From positions 1-64,000 of the forward strand of contig NZ_BSTM01000007.1 of the NCBI RefSeq assembly GCF_030269515.1: 64,000 bases of DNA, given 5' to 3'. How positions within the stretch are numbered: position 1 is the first letter of the stretch; every line of letters starts with the position of its first letter. The notes under the pieces are model-generated. The model saw only the letters and a list, made by a program, of their open reading frames with translations. It was not told the DNA's origin and ran no database searches. Source of the DNA: Actinomadura sp. NBRC 104412 (GTDB taxonomy: Bacteria; Actinomycetota; Actinomycetes; Streptosporangiales; Streptosporangiaceae). Of this stretch, positions 36,286 through 44,409 are shown in pieces. Both the position numbers and the translations under genes were made by a program.

Positions 36286-38196
36286 GTGAGCGAATCCAGC
36301 GAACTGCTTACGGACGCATCCAGCACGGCACCAGCCGCTCCGGAAGGCACGCAAAGCGCCGAGGGCGCGCAGCGCGCCACCCCCCGGCGCCGCCGGTCCG
36401 GCACCGGCCTGTCGGCCATGGTGCTGCCCGAGCTCAAGGCGCTCGCGTCCAGCCTCGGCATCACCGGCACCACTGGGATGCGCAAGAGCCAGCTCATCGC
36501 CGCCATCCAGGAGAAGCAGGGCGGCGACCAGGGCTCGGGCGGGGGCGAGCAGGGAGCCGCTGGCACCGTGGCGGCCGAGACGCCGGCCACCCGCACCCGC
36601 CGTGGCCGCAACACCGCGGCCAAGCGGGCCGAGGCCGAAGGGCAGGTCGCCCTCGCCGAGGCCCCGGCGCCGGCCCCCGCGGCCGAGCAGCCGGCGGACG
36701 AGGACAAGGGTGAGACCAAGGACGAACCCAAGGCCGACGGTCGCGCCGCCGAGCGCCAGGAACGGCAGGACAAGCAGGCCGAACGCCGTGGCGGGGGCCG
36801 GGCCGAGGACGACGGCGGCGAGGCCCAGGGCGGACGCGAGGGCCGCGAGGGTGGCCGCGAGGGCCGGCAGCGTTCCCGTCGCGAGCGGGGTGAGGGCCGT
36901 GACCAGGGCGGACGCCAGCGCGGCGGCCAGGGCTCCGGGGGCGGCGGCCAGTCCGACGACGAGGACGGCGGCGGCCGGGGGCGGCGCGGGCGCCGGTTCC
37001 GCGAGCGCAACCGCGGCCGTGGCGGGCGCGACCGCTACGAGGAGCCGGTGATCACCGAGGACGACGTCCTGATCCCCGTCGCGGGCATCCTCGACATCCT
37101 CGACAACTACGCGTTCGTGCGCACCACCGGCTACCTGCCGGGTCCCAACGACGTGTACGTCTCGCTGGCGCAGGTCCGCAAGAACGGGCTGCGCAAGGGC
37201 GACGTCATCACCGGCGCCGTCCGGCAGGCCCGCGAGGGCGAGCGGCGGGAGAAGTTCAACGCGCTGGTCCGGCTCGACACCGTGAACGGGATGGAGCCCG
37301 ACCAGGCCAAGAGCCGCGTCGACTTCACCAAGCTGACCCCGCTGTACCCGCAGGAGCGGCTGCGCCTGGAGTCGGACCCGGGGATCCTCACCACGCGGAT
37401 CATCGACCTGGTGTCGCCGATCGGCAAGGGCCAGCGCGGCCTGATCGTCTCGCCGCCCAAGGCCGGCAAGACGATGGTGCTGCAGGCGATCGCCAACGCG
37501 ATCACCAAGAACAACCCCGAGTGCCACCTCATGGTCGTCCTCGTCGACGAGCGTCCCGAGGAGGTCACCGACATGCAGCGGACGGTGAAGGGCGAGGTGA
37601 TCCACTCGACCTTCGACCGTCCCGCCGAGGACCACACCACGGTCGCCGAACTCGCCATCGAACGCGCCAAGCGCCTGGTGGAGCTGGGCCACGACGTCGT
37701 CGTCCTGCTGGACTCGATCACCCGTCTGGGCCGCGCCTACAACCTGGCCGCGCCCGCCTCGGGCCGCATCCTGTCCGGTGGTGTCGACTCGACCGCCCTC
37801 TACCCGCCCAAGCGGTTCTTCGGCGCGGCCCGCAACATCGAGAACGGCGGCTCGCTGACGATCCTGGCCACCGCCCTGGTGGAGACCGGGTCCCGCATGG
37901 ACGAGGTCATCTTCGAGGAGTTCAAGGGCACCGGCAACATGGAGCTCAAGCTCAACCGGAGCCTGGCCGACAAGCGCATCTTCCCGGCGGTGGACGTGGA
38001 CCAGTCCAGCACCCGCAAGGAAGAGATCCTCATGGCCCCCGAGGAACTCCGCGTCGTCTGGCAGCTCCGCCGGGTCCTGCACGCCCTGGAGACCCAGCAG
38101 GCCCTGGAACTCCTCATCGAGAAGATGAAGGAGACCAAGTCCAACGCCGAGTTCCTGCTCCAGGTCCAGAAGACCACCGTCTCCGACGACCGCTGA
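36286..38196 (+). CDS. rho: Transcription termination factor Rho
   Basis: A 636-residue hexameric RNA helicase; E. coli Rho has 419. Rho-N helix-extended-loop (LPELKALASSLGITG) is near 45-75. Next comes a 160-residue insert rich in Arg, Gly, Asp and Glu (about 80-245), typical of high-GC actinobacteria and able to bind RNA or drive condensation. The cold-shock-like primary site (ILDILDNYAFVRTTGYLPG) is near 260, Walker A SPPKAGKTMVLQAI near 388, Walker B VVVLLDSITRLGRAYN near 475, and the Q/R loops behind it. GTG start. A clean hairpin terminator follows. Confidence 0.97.
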   Translation: MSESSELLTDASSTAPAAPEGTQSAEGAQRATPRRRRSGTGLSAMVLPELKALASSLGITGTTGMRKSQLIAAIQEKQGGDQGSGGGEQGAAGTVAAETPATRTRRGRNTAAKRAEAEGQVALAEAPAPAPAAEQPADEDKGETKDEPKADGRAAERQERQDKQAERRGGGRAEDDGGEAQGGREGREGGREGRQRSRRERGEGRDQGGRQRGGQGSGGGGQSDDEDGGGRGRRGRRFRERNRGRGGRDRYEEPVITEDDVLIPVAGILDILDNYAFVRTTGYLPGPNDVYVSLAQVRKNGLRKGDVITGAVRQAREGERREKFNALVRLDTVNGMEPDQAKSRVDFTKLTPLYPQERLRLESDPGILTTRIIDLVSPIGKGQRGLIVSPPKAGKTMVLQAIANAITKNNPECHLMVVLVDERPEEVTDMQRTVKGEVIHSTFDRPAEDHTTVAELAIERAKRLVELGHDVVVLLDSITRLGRAYNLAAPASGRILSGGVDSTALYPPKRFFGAARNIENGGSLTILATALVETGSRMDEVIFEEFKGTGNMELKLNRSLADKRIFPAVDVDQSSTRKEEILMAPEELRVVWQLRRVLHALETQQALELLIEKMKETKSNAEFLLQVQKTTVSDDR

Positions 38197-38212
38197 GCAA
38201 GCCGTACCACCC

Positions 38213-38237
38213 GGCCCGCGCCACCCCGGCGCGGGCC
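38213..38237 (+). terminator. Rho-independent-like terminator of rho
   Basis: GGCCCGCGCC and GGCGCGGGCC form a perfect 10-bp stem with loop ACCCC, followed by GTTTCGC, 17 bp after the rho stop codon. Confidence 0.75.
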
Positions 38238-38261
38238 GTTTCGCGCTCTCACCCACCCCAA

Positions 38262-38383
38262 CCCCGAACGGCGCCCAGGCGTTGCGATCGCGTCCGAAGG
38301 CAGGTTCCGAGCCTGCGAGGAACCTGATCGCGAAGCGAGCCCCTGGGCGAGTCGGAGCGATGCAGCGATCGCCGCAACCGCAA
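38262..38383 (+). repeat. Dispersed structured repeat, copy 1 (partial)
   Basis: Contains the family core GCGATCGCGTCCGAAGG, the hairpin CAGGTTCC...GGAACCTG (38301-38326) and the closing GCAGCGATCGC. It lacks the second hairpin block present in copies 2-4. Confidence 0.85.
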
Positions 38384-38465
38384 CAAGCGGCCAGCCGCCA
38401 AGGCGAGAAGCGCAGCTCGCACCTGCAAATAAGCACCTCTCGCACCCACCCCAGCCCCAACCCCA

Positions 38466-38640
38466 GCCCCGAACGGCGCCCAAGCGTTGCGATCGCGTCC
38501 GAAGGCAGGTTCCGAGCTTGCGAGGAACCTGATCGCGCAGCGAGCCCCTGGGCGAGTCGGAGCGATGCAGCGATCGCACGCGGTGCCGGAGAAGGAGGGC
38601 GCCCAGCGCCCGACGCCGCAGGCACCGCCAATGAACACGC
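38466..38640 (+). repeat. Dispersed structured repeat, copy 2
   Basis: Full unit: the first hairpin CAGGTTCC...GGAACCTG at 38506-38531, GCGATCGC on both sides, then a second long hairpin in which GGTGCC pairs with GGCACC and GGGCGC pairs with GCGCCC. Confidence 0.88.
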
Positions 38641-38810
38641 GTTGCGATCGCGTCCGAAGGCAGGGGCGAGCGGAGCGAGACCCTGATCGCGGAGCGAGCC
38701 CCTGGGCGAGTCGGAGCGATGCAGCGATCGCACGCGGTGCCGGAGAAGGAGGGCGTTCAGCGCCCGACGCCGCAGGCACCGCCAATGAACACAGCGCAGC
38801 TTGCGGTTGC
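38641..38810 (+). repeat. Dispersed structured repeat, copy 3
   Basis: Same unit directly after copy 2, but the first hairpin stem has changed to CAGGG...CCCTG (38661-38685), both arms together. In the second hairpin GGGCGT still pairs with GCGCCC through a wobble. Confidence 0.88.
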
Positions 38811-38918
38811 CCAAAAAACTCTGGTTTTCCCTACCCCTGGGAGGCGGTGGGCACCATGGCCGTTGGGGGCGGTGTCGGCGAGGCTGGTTGCGTACGGTGG
38901 ACCTGGCACGGAGGAGCG

Positions 38919-40250
38919 ATGAGCGAGATGAGCGGCAGCGCCACGGCGGCCATGCGCACGCGGACGGTGGTGAAGGGGACCTGGAATCCGGTGGCGTTGG
39001 CGCGTTCGTCGGTGACGTGGCGTTCGGCGCTTTACCTGGGTGCCAGCATGTTCGTCGGGCTGGCCTGGTTCGTGTCCTTGGTCGTGGGGTTGTCGGTGTC
39101 GGCGGCCACGGTGGTGATCTGGGTGGGTATCCCGGGCCTGGCGCTGATGATGGTCTACTGGCGGTTCGCGGCGGTGCTGGAGCGGGGGATGGCGTGGGCG
39201 GCGTTCGGTGTGCGGATTCCCAGTCCGTACCGTCCGTTGCCGCCGGGGCGTAATCCGCTGACGAAGCTGAAGACGATGGCGGGTGACCCGGCCACGTGGA
39301 AGGACCTGCTGTATCTCGCCCTGCGGTTCCCGTTGGGCGTGGTGGAGTTCGCTGTGATGGTGGCGGTCTGGAGCGCGGCCGGGGCGTTTCTGGCGCTGCC
39401 GCTGATCGCCGCGGCCGAGGGCGGCGTCGAGGTGAGCTTCGGCGTGGTGTCGTTCTGGGCGGACAACGCGTTCGGGGCGCTGCCCGGCACGCTGGTCGGG
39501 GTGCTGCTGGGAATTCTGGGGATGTACGTGACGCGGGGCATGGCCGCAGGGCACATGGTGCTCACCCAGTTCCTGCTCGGCCCGTCCCGTACGCAGGTGG
39601 AGAACCTGCGGTTGCGGGAGCGGACCGCGCATCTGCGGGCCAGCCGGGCGCGCGGGGTGGACGCGGCGGAGTTCGAGCGCCGCAGGATCGAGCGCGACCT
39701 GCACGACGGGGCCCAGCAGCGGCTGCTGGCGGTGGCGATGGACATCGGACGTGCCCGCGCCAAGCTGGACGAGGACCCGGAGGGCGCCCGCGCGCTGATC
39801 GAGCAGGCGCATTCGGGCACCAAGGAGGCGATCTCCGAGCTGCGTGATCTGGCTCGGGGCATCTACCCGGCGATCCTCACCGACCGCGGCCTGGACCCGG
39901 CGCTGTCGGGGCTGGCGGGGCGGGCGCCGGTGCCCGTGGAGGTGCAGGTGGATCTGCCGGAGCGTCCGCCCGCCGCGGTGGAGAGCATCGCGTACTTCAT
40001 CGTGGCGGAGGCGCTGGCGAACATCGCGAAGTACGCCCGCGCGACCCGGGCCGGCGTGCGCGTCCACCGCGAGGACTCCTGGGTGATCGTCGAGGTGACC
40101 GACGACGGGGTCGGCGGTGCCGTGGCGCGCCCCGAGGGCGGGCTGGCGGGCCTGGCCGACCGTGCGGCGACCATCGACGGCCTGCTCACCGTGGACAGCC
40201 CGGTCGGCGGGCCGACGGTGATCCGGGCGGACCTGCCCTGCACCTGGTAG
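38919..40250 (+). CDS. Sensor histidine kinase (NarL/DesK-type)
   Basis: A 443-residue membrane kinase. The ATG at 38919 has GGAGGAG six bases upstream. Residues 25-240 hold four or more hydrophobic segments in a sensor region of unknown ligand. The dimerisation/phospho-acceptor helix reads FERRRIERDLHDGAQQRLLAVAM near 260, with the acceptor His, and the ATP domain has VAEALANIAKYARA and VTDDGVGGA near 360-400. It pairs with the NarL-type regulator gene 60 bp downstream. The signal is unknown. Confidence 0.93.
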   Translation: MSEMSGSATAAMRTRTVVKGTWNPVALARSSVTWRSALYLGASMFVGLAWFVSLVVGLSVSAATVVIWVGIPGLALMMVYWRFAAVLERGMAWAAFGVRIPSPYRPLPPGRNPLTKLKTMAGDPATWKDLLYLALRFPLGVVEFAVMVAVWSAAGAFLALPLIAAAEGGVEVSFGVVSFWADNAFGALPGTLVGVLLGILGMYVTRGMAAGHMVLTQFLLGPSRTQVENLRLRERTAHLRASRARGVDAAEFERRRIERDLHDGAQQRLLAVAMDIGRARAKLDEDPEGARALIEQAHSGTKEAISELRDLARGIYPAILTDRGLDPALSGLAGRAPVPVEVQVDLPERPPAAVESIAYFIVAEALANIAKYARATRAGVRVHREDSWVIVEVTDDGVGGAVARPEGGLAGLADRAATIDGLLTVDSPVGGPTVIRADLPCTW

Positions 40251-40309
40251 CGGCCGGGGCTCGGCCCGCCGGTGGACAGGCGGTCCGGCGGCACCGGGAT
40301 AATGGGTGC

Positions 40310-40963
40310 ATGCGGGTCGTGATCGCCGAGGATTCGGTGTTGCTGCGGGAAGGGCTGGTGCGGCTGCTGGCCGACGCCGGGATCGAGACCGTGGCGACGG
40401 TGGGTGACGGCCCCGGCCTGCGGGCCATCGTGGAGGAGCACCGTCCCGACCTGGCGATCGTGGACGTGCGGATGCCGCCGTCCTTCACCGACGAGGGCCT
40501 GCGGGCGGCCCTGGCGGTGCGGGAGCGGCTGCCGGAGATGCCGATCCTGGTGCTGTCCCAGTACGTGGAGGAGCGGTACGCCACCGACCTGATCCTCGGC
40601 GGCGCCAAGGGCGTCGGGTATCTGCTGAAGGAGCGGGTGGCCGAGGTGGGGGAGTTCATCGACGCGGTGCGGCGGATCGCCGCCGGCGGCACGGTGATCG
40701 ACCCGGAGGTGATCAGCCAGTTGCTGGGCCGGCGGCGTACCGGAGACCCGCTGGAGTCGCTCACGCCACGCGAGCACGAGGTGCTGGGGCTGATGGCCCA
40801 GGGCCGGTCCAACGGCGCGATCGCGAAGGACCTGGTGGTCACCGAGGGCGCCGTGGAGAAGCACATCTCCAACATCTTCATGAAGCTGAATCTTCAGCCC
40901 GCACAGGGCGGCCACCGCCGCGTCATGGCCGTCCTCGCCTACCTGGGCCGTGCCGGTACGTGA
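40310..40963 (+). CDS. NarL/LuxR-family response regulator
   Basis: A 217-residue regulator. Receiver: VVIAEDSVLLREGL, phospho-acceptor Asp in LAIVDVRMPP, Lys in GYLLKERV. Output: LuxR-type helix-turn-helix SLTPREHEVLGLMAQGRSNGAIAKDLVVTEGAVEKHISNIF (core LTPREHEVL near 145). It directly follows the kinase gene, so the two form a two-component pair. Confidence 0.95.
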   Translation: MRVVIAEDSVLLREGLVRLLADAGIETVATVGDGPGLRAIVEEHRPDLAIVDVRMPPSFTDEGLRAALAVRERLPEMPILVLSQYVEERYATDLILGGAKGVGYLLKERVAEVGEFIDAVRRIAAGGTVIDPEVISQLLGRRRTGDPLESLTPREHEVLGLMAQGRSNGAIAKDLVVTEGAVEKHISNIFMKLNLQPAQGGHRRVMAVLAYLGRAGT

Positions 40964-41126
40964 TCCGGGCGGTGGCCGGGAATGACCGGTGACCTCGGCA
41001 CGTTGGGTTATCTGGCACACTAAGAGGGCTGACCGCTGCGGTACCGGTTCACGCATCCCCCGTTCTCCCGCGCATCCCGCGCGAGGCCGGGACGCGCCCG
41101 GCGACCGCCACAAGCGAGGAGAACCC

Positions 41127-41351
41127 GTGAAGCCTGAGATCCACCCGAACTACGTCGTCACCACCGTGACGTGCACGTGCGGCAACACCTTCGAGACCCG
41201 TAGCACCGCCGAGAACGGCGTCATCCACGCCGACGTGTGCTCGAACTGCCACCCGTTCTACACGGGCAAGCAGAAGATCCTGGACACCGGCGGCCGCGTG
41301 GCGCGCTTCGAGCAGCGCTTCGGCAAGAAGGCCCGCGGCAGGGGCAAGTAG
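41127..41351 (+). CDS. rpmE: 50S ribosomal protein L31 (zinc form)
   Basis: A 74-residue ribosomal protein, [20 protein letters not shown], with the four cysteines of the zinc-binding form (CTC near 16-18 and CSNC near 37-40), then [20 protein letters not shown] start with GAGGAG upstream. Zinc-free paralogues are made under zinc shortage; this is the zinc-replete type. It stands in its usual place between rho and prfA, followed by a terminator. Confidence 0.98.
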   Translation: MKPEIHPNYVVTTVTCTCGNTFETRSTAENGVIHADVCSNCHPFYTGKQKILDTGGRVARFEQRFGKKARGRGK

Positions 41352-41365
41352 GCTTTCGGGCGCCC

Positions 41366-41400
41366 GGCCCGGGGAGGCACCGCGTGTGCGGCCCCGGGCC
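41366..41400 (+). terminator. Terminator after rpmE
   Basis: GGCCCGGGG and CCCCGGGCC form a 9-bp stem, with an inner GCAC...GTGC pairing in the loop, 14 bp after the rpmE stop codon. Confidence 0.6.
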
Positions 41401-41483
41401 GTTGGAACGCTGTCATCCCGCGGGTTCGCGTCCGCGGGCCGCGCGGCCGGTGCGGACAGGTCCGGCCAGAGACAAGGCACACC

Positions 41484-42581
41484 GTGAATCTCGACGATCT
41501 GATCAGCGAATACGCCGACATCGAGGGCCGGCTCGCGGATCCGTCCGTGCACGCCGACCAGGCGCTGGCCCGCCGTCTCGGCAAGCGCTACGCCGAGCTG
41601 CGCCCGATCGTCGAGGCCGGGCGGGAGCTGGCCGCCGTCGACGACGACCTGGCGGCCGCGCGCGAGCTGGCCGGTGAGGACGAGGCGTTCGCCGCCGAGG
41701 CCACCGAGCTGGAGAAGCGCCGCGAGGAGCTGGCCGAGCGGGTACGGCGGCTGCTGGTGCCGCGCGACCCCAACGACTCCAAGGACGTCATCCTGGAGAT
41801 CAAGGCGGGGGAGGGCGGCGAGGAGTCGGCGCTGTTCGCCGGTGACCTGCTGCGCATGTACCTGCGGTACGCGGAGCGGGTCGGCTGGAAGACCGAGATC
41901 CTCGACTCGCACCCGTCCGACCTGGGCGGCTACAAGGACGTGACGGTCGCGGTGAAGTCCAGGGGCATGGCCGAGGAAGGCGTGTGGACCCGCCTGAAGT
42001 ACGAGGGCGGGGTGCACCGCGTCCAGCGTGTCCCGGTGACCGAGTCGCAGGGGCGGATCCACACCAGCGCGGCGGGGGTCCTGGTGACCCCTGAGGCGGA
42101 GGAGGTCGACGTCCAGATCGACCCGAACGACCTGCGCATCGACGTGTACCGGTCGTCCGGTCCCGGCGGGCAGAGCGTCAACACCACCGACTCGGCGGTG
42201 CGGATCACGCATGTGCCGACGGGGGTCGTGGTCTCCTGCCAGAACGAGAAGAGCCAGCTCCAGAACAAGGAGCAGGCGCTGCGCATCCTGCGGTCCCGGC
42301 TGCTGGCGATGGCGCAGGAGGAGGCGGACGCGGCGGCGGCGGCCGAGCGCAAGAGCCAGGTCCGGACGGTCGACCGGTCTGAGCGGGTGCGCACCTACAA
42401 CTACCCGGAGAACCGGATCTCCGACCACCGGGTCGGCTACAAGGCGTACAACCTCGACCAGGTGCTGGACGGGGATCTGCACAACGTCACGCAGGCGCTG
42501 GTGGACGCGGACATGGAGGCCCGGCTGGCGGCCGCGCAGAAGTCCGAAGGGGACGGATCGGGGACGCGCCGGTCGTCATGA
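41484..42581 (+). CDS. prfA: Peptide chain release factor 1
   Basis: A 365-residue class I release factor that reads UAA and UAG. The catalytic GGQ is in [18 protein letters not shown] near 232. It also has [22 protein letters not shown] and the C-terminal [14 protein letters not shown], and the PxT-type recognition region ([14 protein letters not shown]). GTG start. It overlaps prmC by 4 bases, the enzyme that methylates its GGQ glutamine. Confidence 0.98.
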   Translation: MNLDDLISEYADIEGRLADPSVHADQALARRLGKRYAELRPIVEAGRELAAVDDDLAAARELAGEDEAFAAEATELEKRREELAERVRRLLVPRDPNDSKDVILEIKAGEGGEESALFAGDLLRMYLRYAERVGWKTEILDSHPSDLGGYKDVTVAVKSRGMAEEGVWTRLKYEGGVHRVQRVPVTESQGRIHTSAAGVLVTPEAEEVDVQIDPNDLRIDVYRSSGPGGQSVNTTDSAVRITHVPTGVVVSCQNEKSQLQNKEQALRILRSRLLAMAQEEADAAAAAERKSQVRTVDRSERVRTYNYPENRISDHRVGYKAYNLDQVLDGDLHNVTQALVDADMEARLAAAQKSEGDGSGTRRSS

Positions 42582-43438
42582 ACCTGCTGCTCGACGAGGT
42601 CGCCAGGGCCACGGCGCGGCTCGCCGACGCGGGCGTGGCCTCGCCGCGCGCGGACGCCGAGGAGCTGGCGGCGGCGGTGCACAAGGTGAACCGGTCGGAG
42701 CTGCACAAGGTGCCGGACGCCGCGTTCGACGCACTGTTCTGGGAGTATGTGGCCCGCCGCGAGGCGGGGGAGCCGTTGCAGCACATCACGGGACGCGCGT
42801 ACTTCCGCTACCTGGAGCTGAAGGTCGGCCCCGGGGTGTTCGTCCCCCGCCCGGAGACCGAGGTGATGGTCGGCTGGGCGCTGGAGACCCTGCGCGAAAT
42901 GGACGTGCAGGACCCGCTGGTGGTGGATCTGGGTACGGGCTCGGCGGCGATCGCGCTGTCGATCGCCCTTGAGGCCCCCCGCGCCCGGGTCCACGCGGTG
43001 GAGAAGGACCCGACCGCCTTCGTCCACGCGACCCGCAACGTCGAGGAACTGGACGAACGGGGCCGGGTGCGGCTGCATCTCGGCGATTTCGCCACCGCGC
43101 TGGCCGAGCTGGACGGCACCGTCGACCTGGTGATCAGCAACCCGCCGTACATCCCGATGAGCGAGTGGGAGTACGTGCCGCGCGACGTCCGCGACCACGA
43201 TCCCGCGGACGCCCTGTGGGGCGGCGGGGACGACGGCCTGGACGCGATCCGTACCGTGGAACGTACCGCCCGCCGCCTGCTGCGGCCCGGCGGGTCCGTG
43301 GCGGTCGAGCACAGCGACCTTCAGGGCAACGCGGTCTACTGGATCTTCGCCGAGGAGAACGGCTGGCGCGACGTCCGCAACCGCCGCGACCTGACCAACC
43401 GGGACCGGTTCGTCACCGCCCGTCTGGGGACGCCGTGA
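42578..43438 (+). CDS. prmC: Release-factor glutamine methyltransferase
   Basis: A 286-residue SAM-dependent enzyme methylating the GGQ glutamine of release factors. SAM loop: [16 protein letters not shown] near 115. Active site: [18 protein letters not shown] near 187. N-terminal helical part contacts the release factor. ATG overlaps the prfA stop, so the two products are coupled. Confidence 0.97.
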   Translation: MNLLLDEVARATARLADAGVASPRADAEELAAAVHKVNRSELHKVPDAAFDALFWEYVARREAGEPLQHITGRAYFRYLELKVGPGVFVPRPETEVMVGWALETLREMDVQDPLVVDLGTGSAAIALSIALEAPRARVHAVEKDPTAFVHATRNVEELDERGRVRLHLGDFATALAELDGTVDLVISNPPYIPMSEWEYVPRDVRDHDPADALWGGGDDGLDAIRTVERTARRLLRPGGSVAVEHSDLQGNAVYWIFAEENGWRDVRNRRDLTNRDRFVTARLGTP

Positions 43439-43535
43439 CGTGCGCGAGGCCCTGGCGGGCGTGGCTATCCTGGGCCGTGCCCCCGCCGTCACGGCCGGTG
43501 GCATCCGCATCCAGTCCTTGGGGGGACGGGCGAAC

Positions 43536-44363
43536 GTGAGCCGAGTTTATGACTGCTCCGAGCCGTTGGAGCGCACCCGCGGGATCGCCGAGGCGGTCTC
43601 GGCCGCGCGCCGCGGCGAGCTGATCGTGCTGCCGACCGACACGGTGTACGGGGTCGGCGCCGACGCGTTCACGCCGCCCGCCGTGTCGGCCCTGCTGGAC
43701 GCGAAGGGGCGGGGCAGGCAGATGCCCCCGCCGGTGCTGGTGGGGTCCGTGCGGGCCGCCACGGCGCTCGTGGAGGACCTGGGGACGTACGGTCAGGACC
43801 TGATCGACGAGTTCTGGCCCGGGGCGCTGACGCTGGTGTGCCGCGCCAACCAGAACCTGCTGTGGGACCTGGGCGAGACCAAGGGCACGGTCGCGGTGCG
43901 GATGCCGATGCACGAGCTGGCGGTCGAGCTGCTCAAGGAGACCGGTCCGCTGGCCGTGAGCAGCGCGAACCTGACCGGGCGGGCCCCGGCCCGCACGGTG
44001 GGGGACGCGGAGAAGATGCTCGGCGACGCGGTGTCGGTGTACCTGGACGGCGGCCCGTCGGGGCATGCCGAGCCGTCCACGATCGTGGATCTGACCGGTT
44101 CGGTGCCGCGGCTGCTGCGGGCCGGCGCGGTGTCCGAGGACAAGATCCGTTCCGTGGTGGGCGTGCTGCTGACCGACGAGGACGAGCGGGACGACAAGGA
44201 CGACGACAAGGACGACGGCAAGGACGACGGCAAGGACACGGAGGACTCGGTTCCGGCCCCCCGAACCGCCACTGAGAAAGACGACGAGAAGGGTGTGGAG
44301 GACGCCGCGAAGCCGTCCCTGGTAAAGGACGAGCCGGGCCCGTCGCTCACCAAGGAAGACTGA
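43536..44363 (+). CDS. L-threonylcarbamoyladenylate synthase (TsaC/Sua5) with acidic tail
   Basis: A 275-residue protein. Core residues 1-205: RRGELIVLPTDTVYGVGADAF, KGRGRQMPPPVLVG, WPGALTLVCR, TVAVRMPMHELA and GPLAVSSANLTGRAPARTV, the nucleotide and carbonate sites of TsaC. It makes threonylcarbamoyl-AMP for t6A37 of tRNA. The GTG at 43536 is preferred over upstream codons because it directly precedes the conserved core and has a G-run upstream. The last 60 residues are an added low-complexity tail of Asp, Lys and Glu (DDKDDDKDDGKDDGKD), with no known domain. It follows prmC, its usual neighbour. Confidence 0.93.
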   Translation: MSRVYDCSEPLERTRGIAEAVSAARRGELIVLPTDTVYGVGADAFTPPAVSALLDAKGRGRQMPPPVLVGSVRAATALVEDLGTYGQDLIDEFWPGALTLVCRANQNLLWDLGETKGTVAVRMPMHELAVELLKETGPLAVSSANLTGRAPARTVGDAEKMLGDAVSVYLDGGPSGHAEPSTIVDLTGSVPRLLRAGAVSEDKIRSVVGVLLTDEDERDDKDDDKDDGKDDGKDTEDSVPAPRTATEKDDEKGVEDAAKPSLVKDEPGPSLTKED

Positions 44364-44409
44364 TTCCCCTCCGGTTTTCCGCGCCTTTTCCGTACGGAAT
44401 CAGTTCGCG

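Noticed and set aside
38262..38810. CRISPR array suggested by the repeated blocks
   Set aside because: Units are about 170 bp, themselves structured, directly adjoining, with no spacers and no cas genes.
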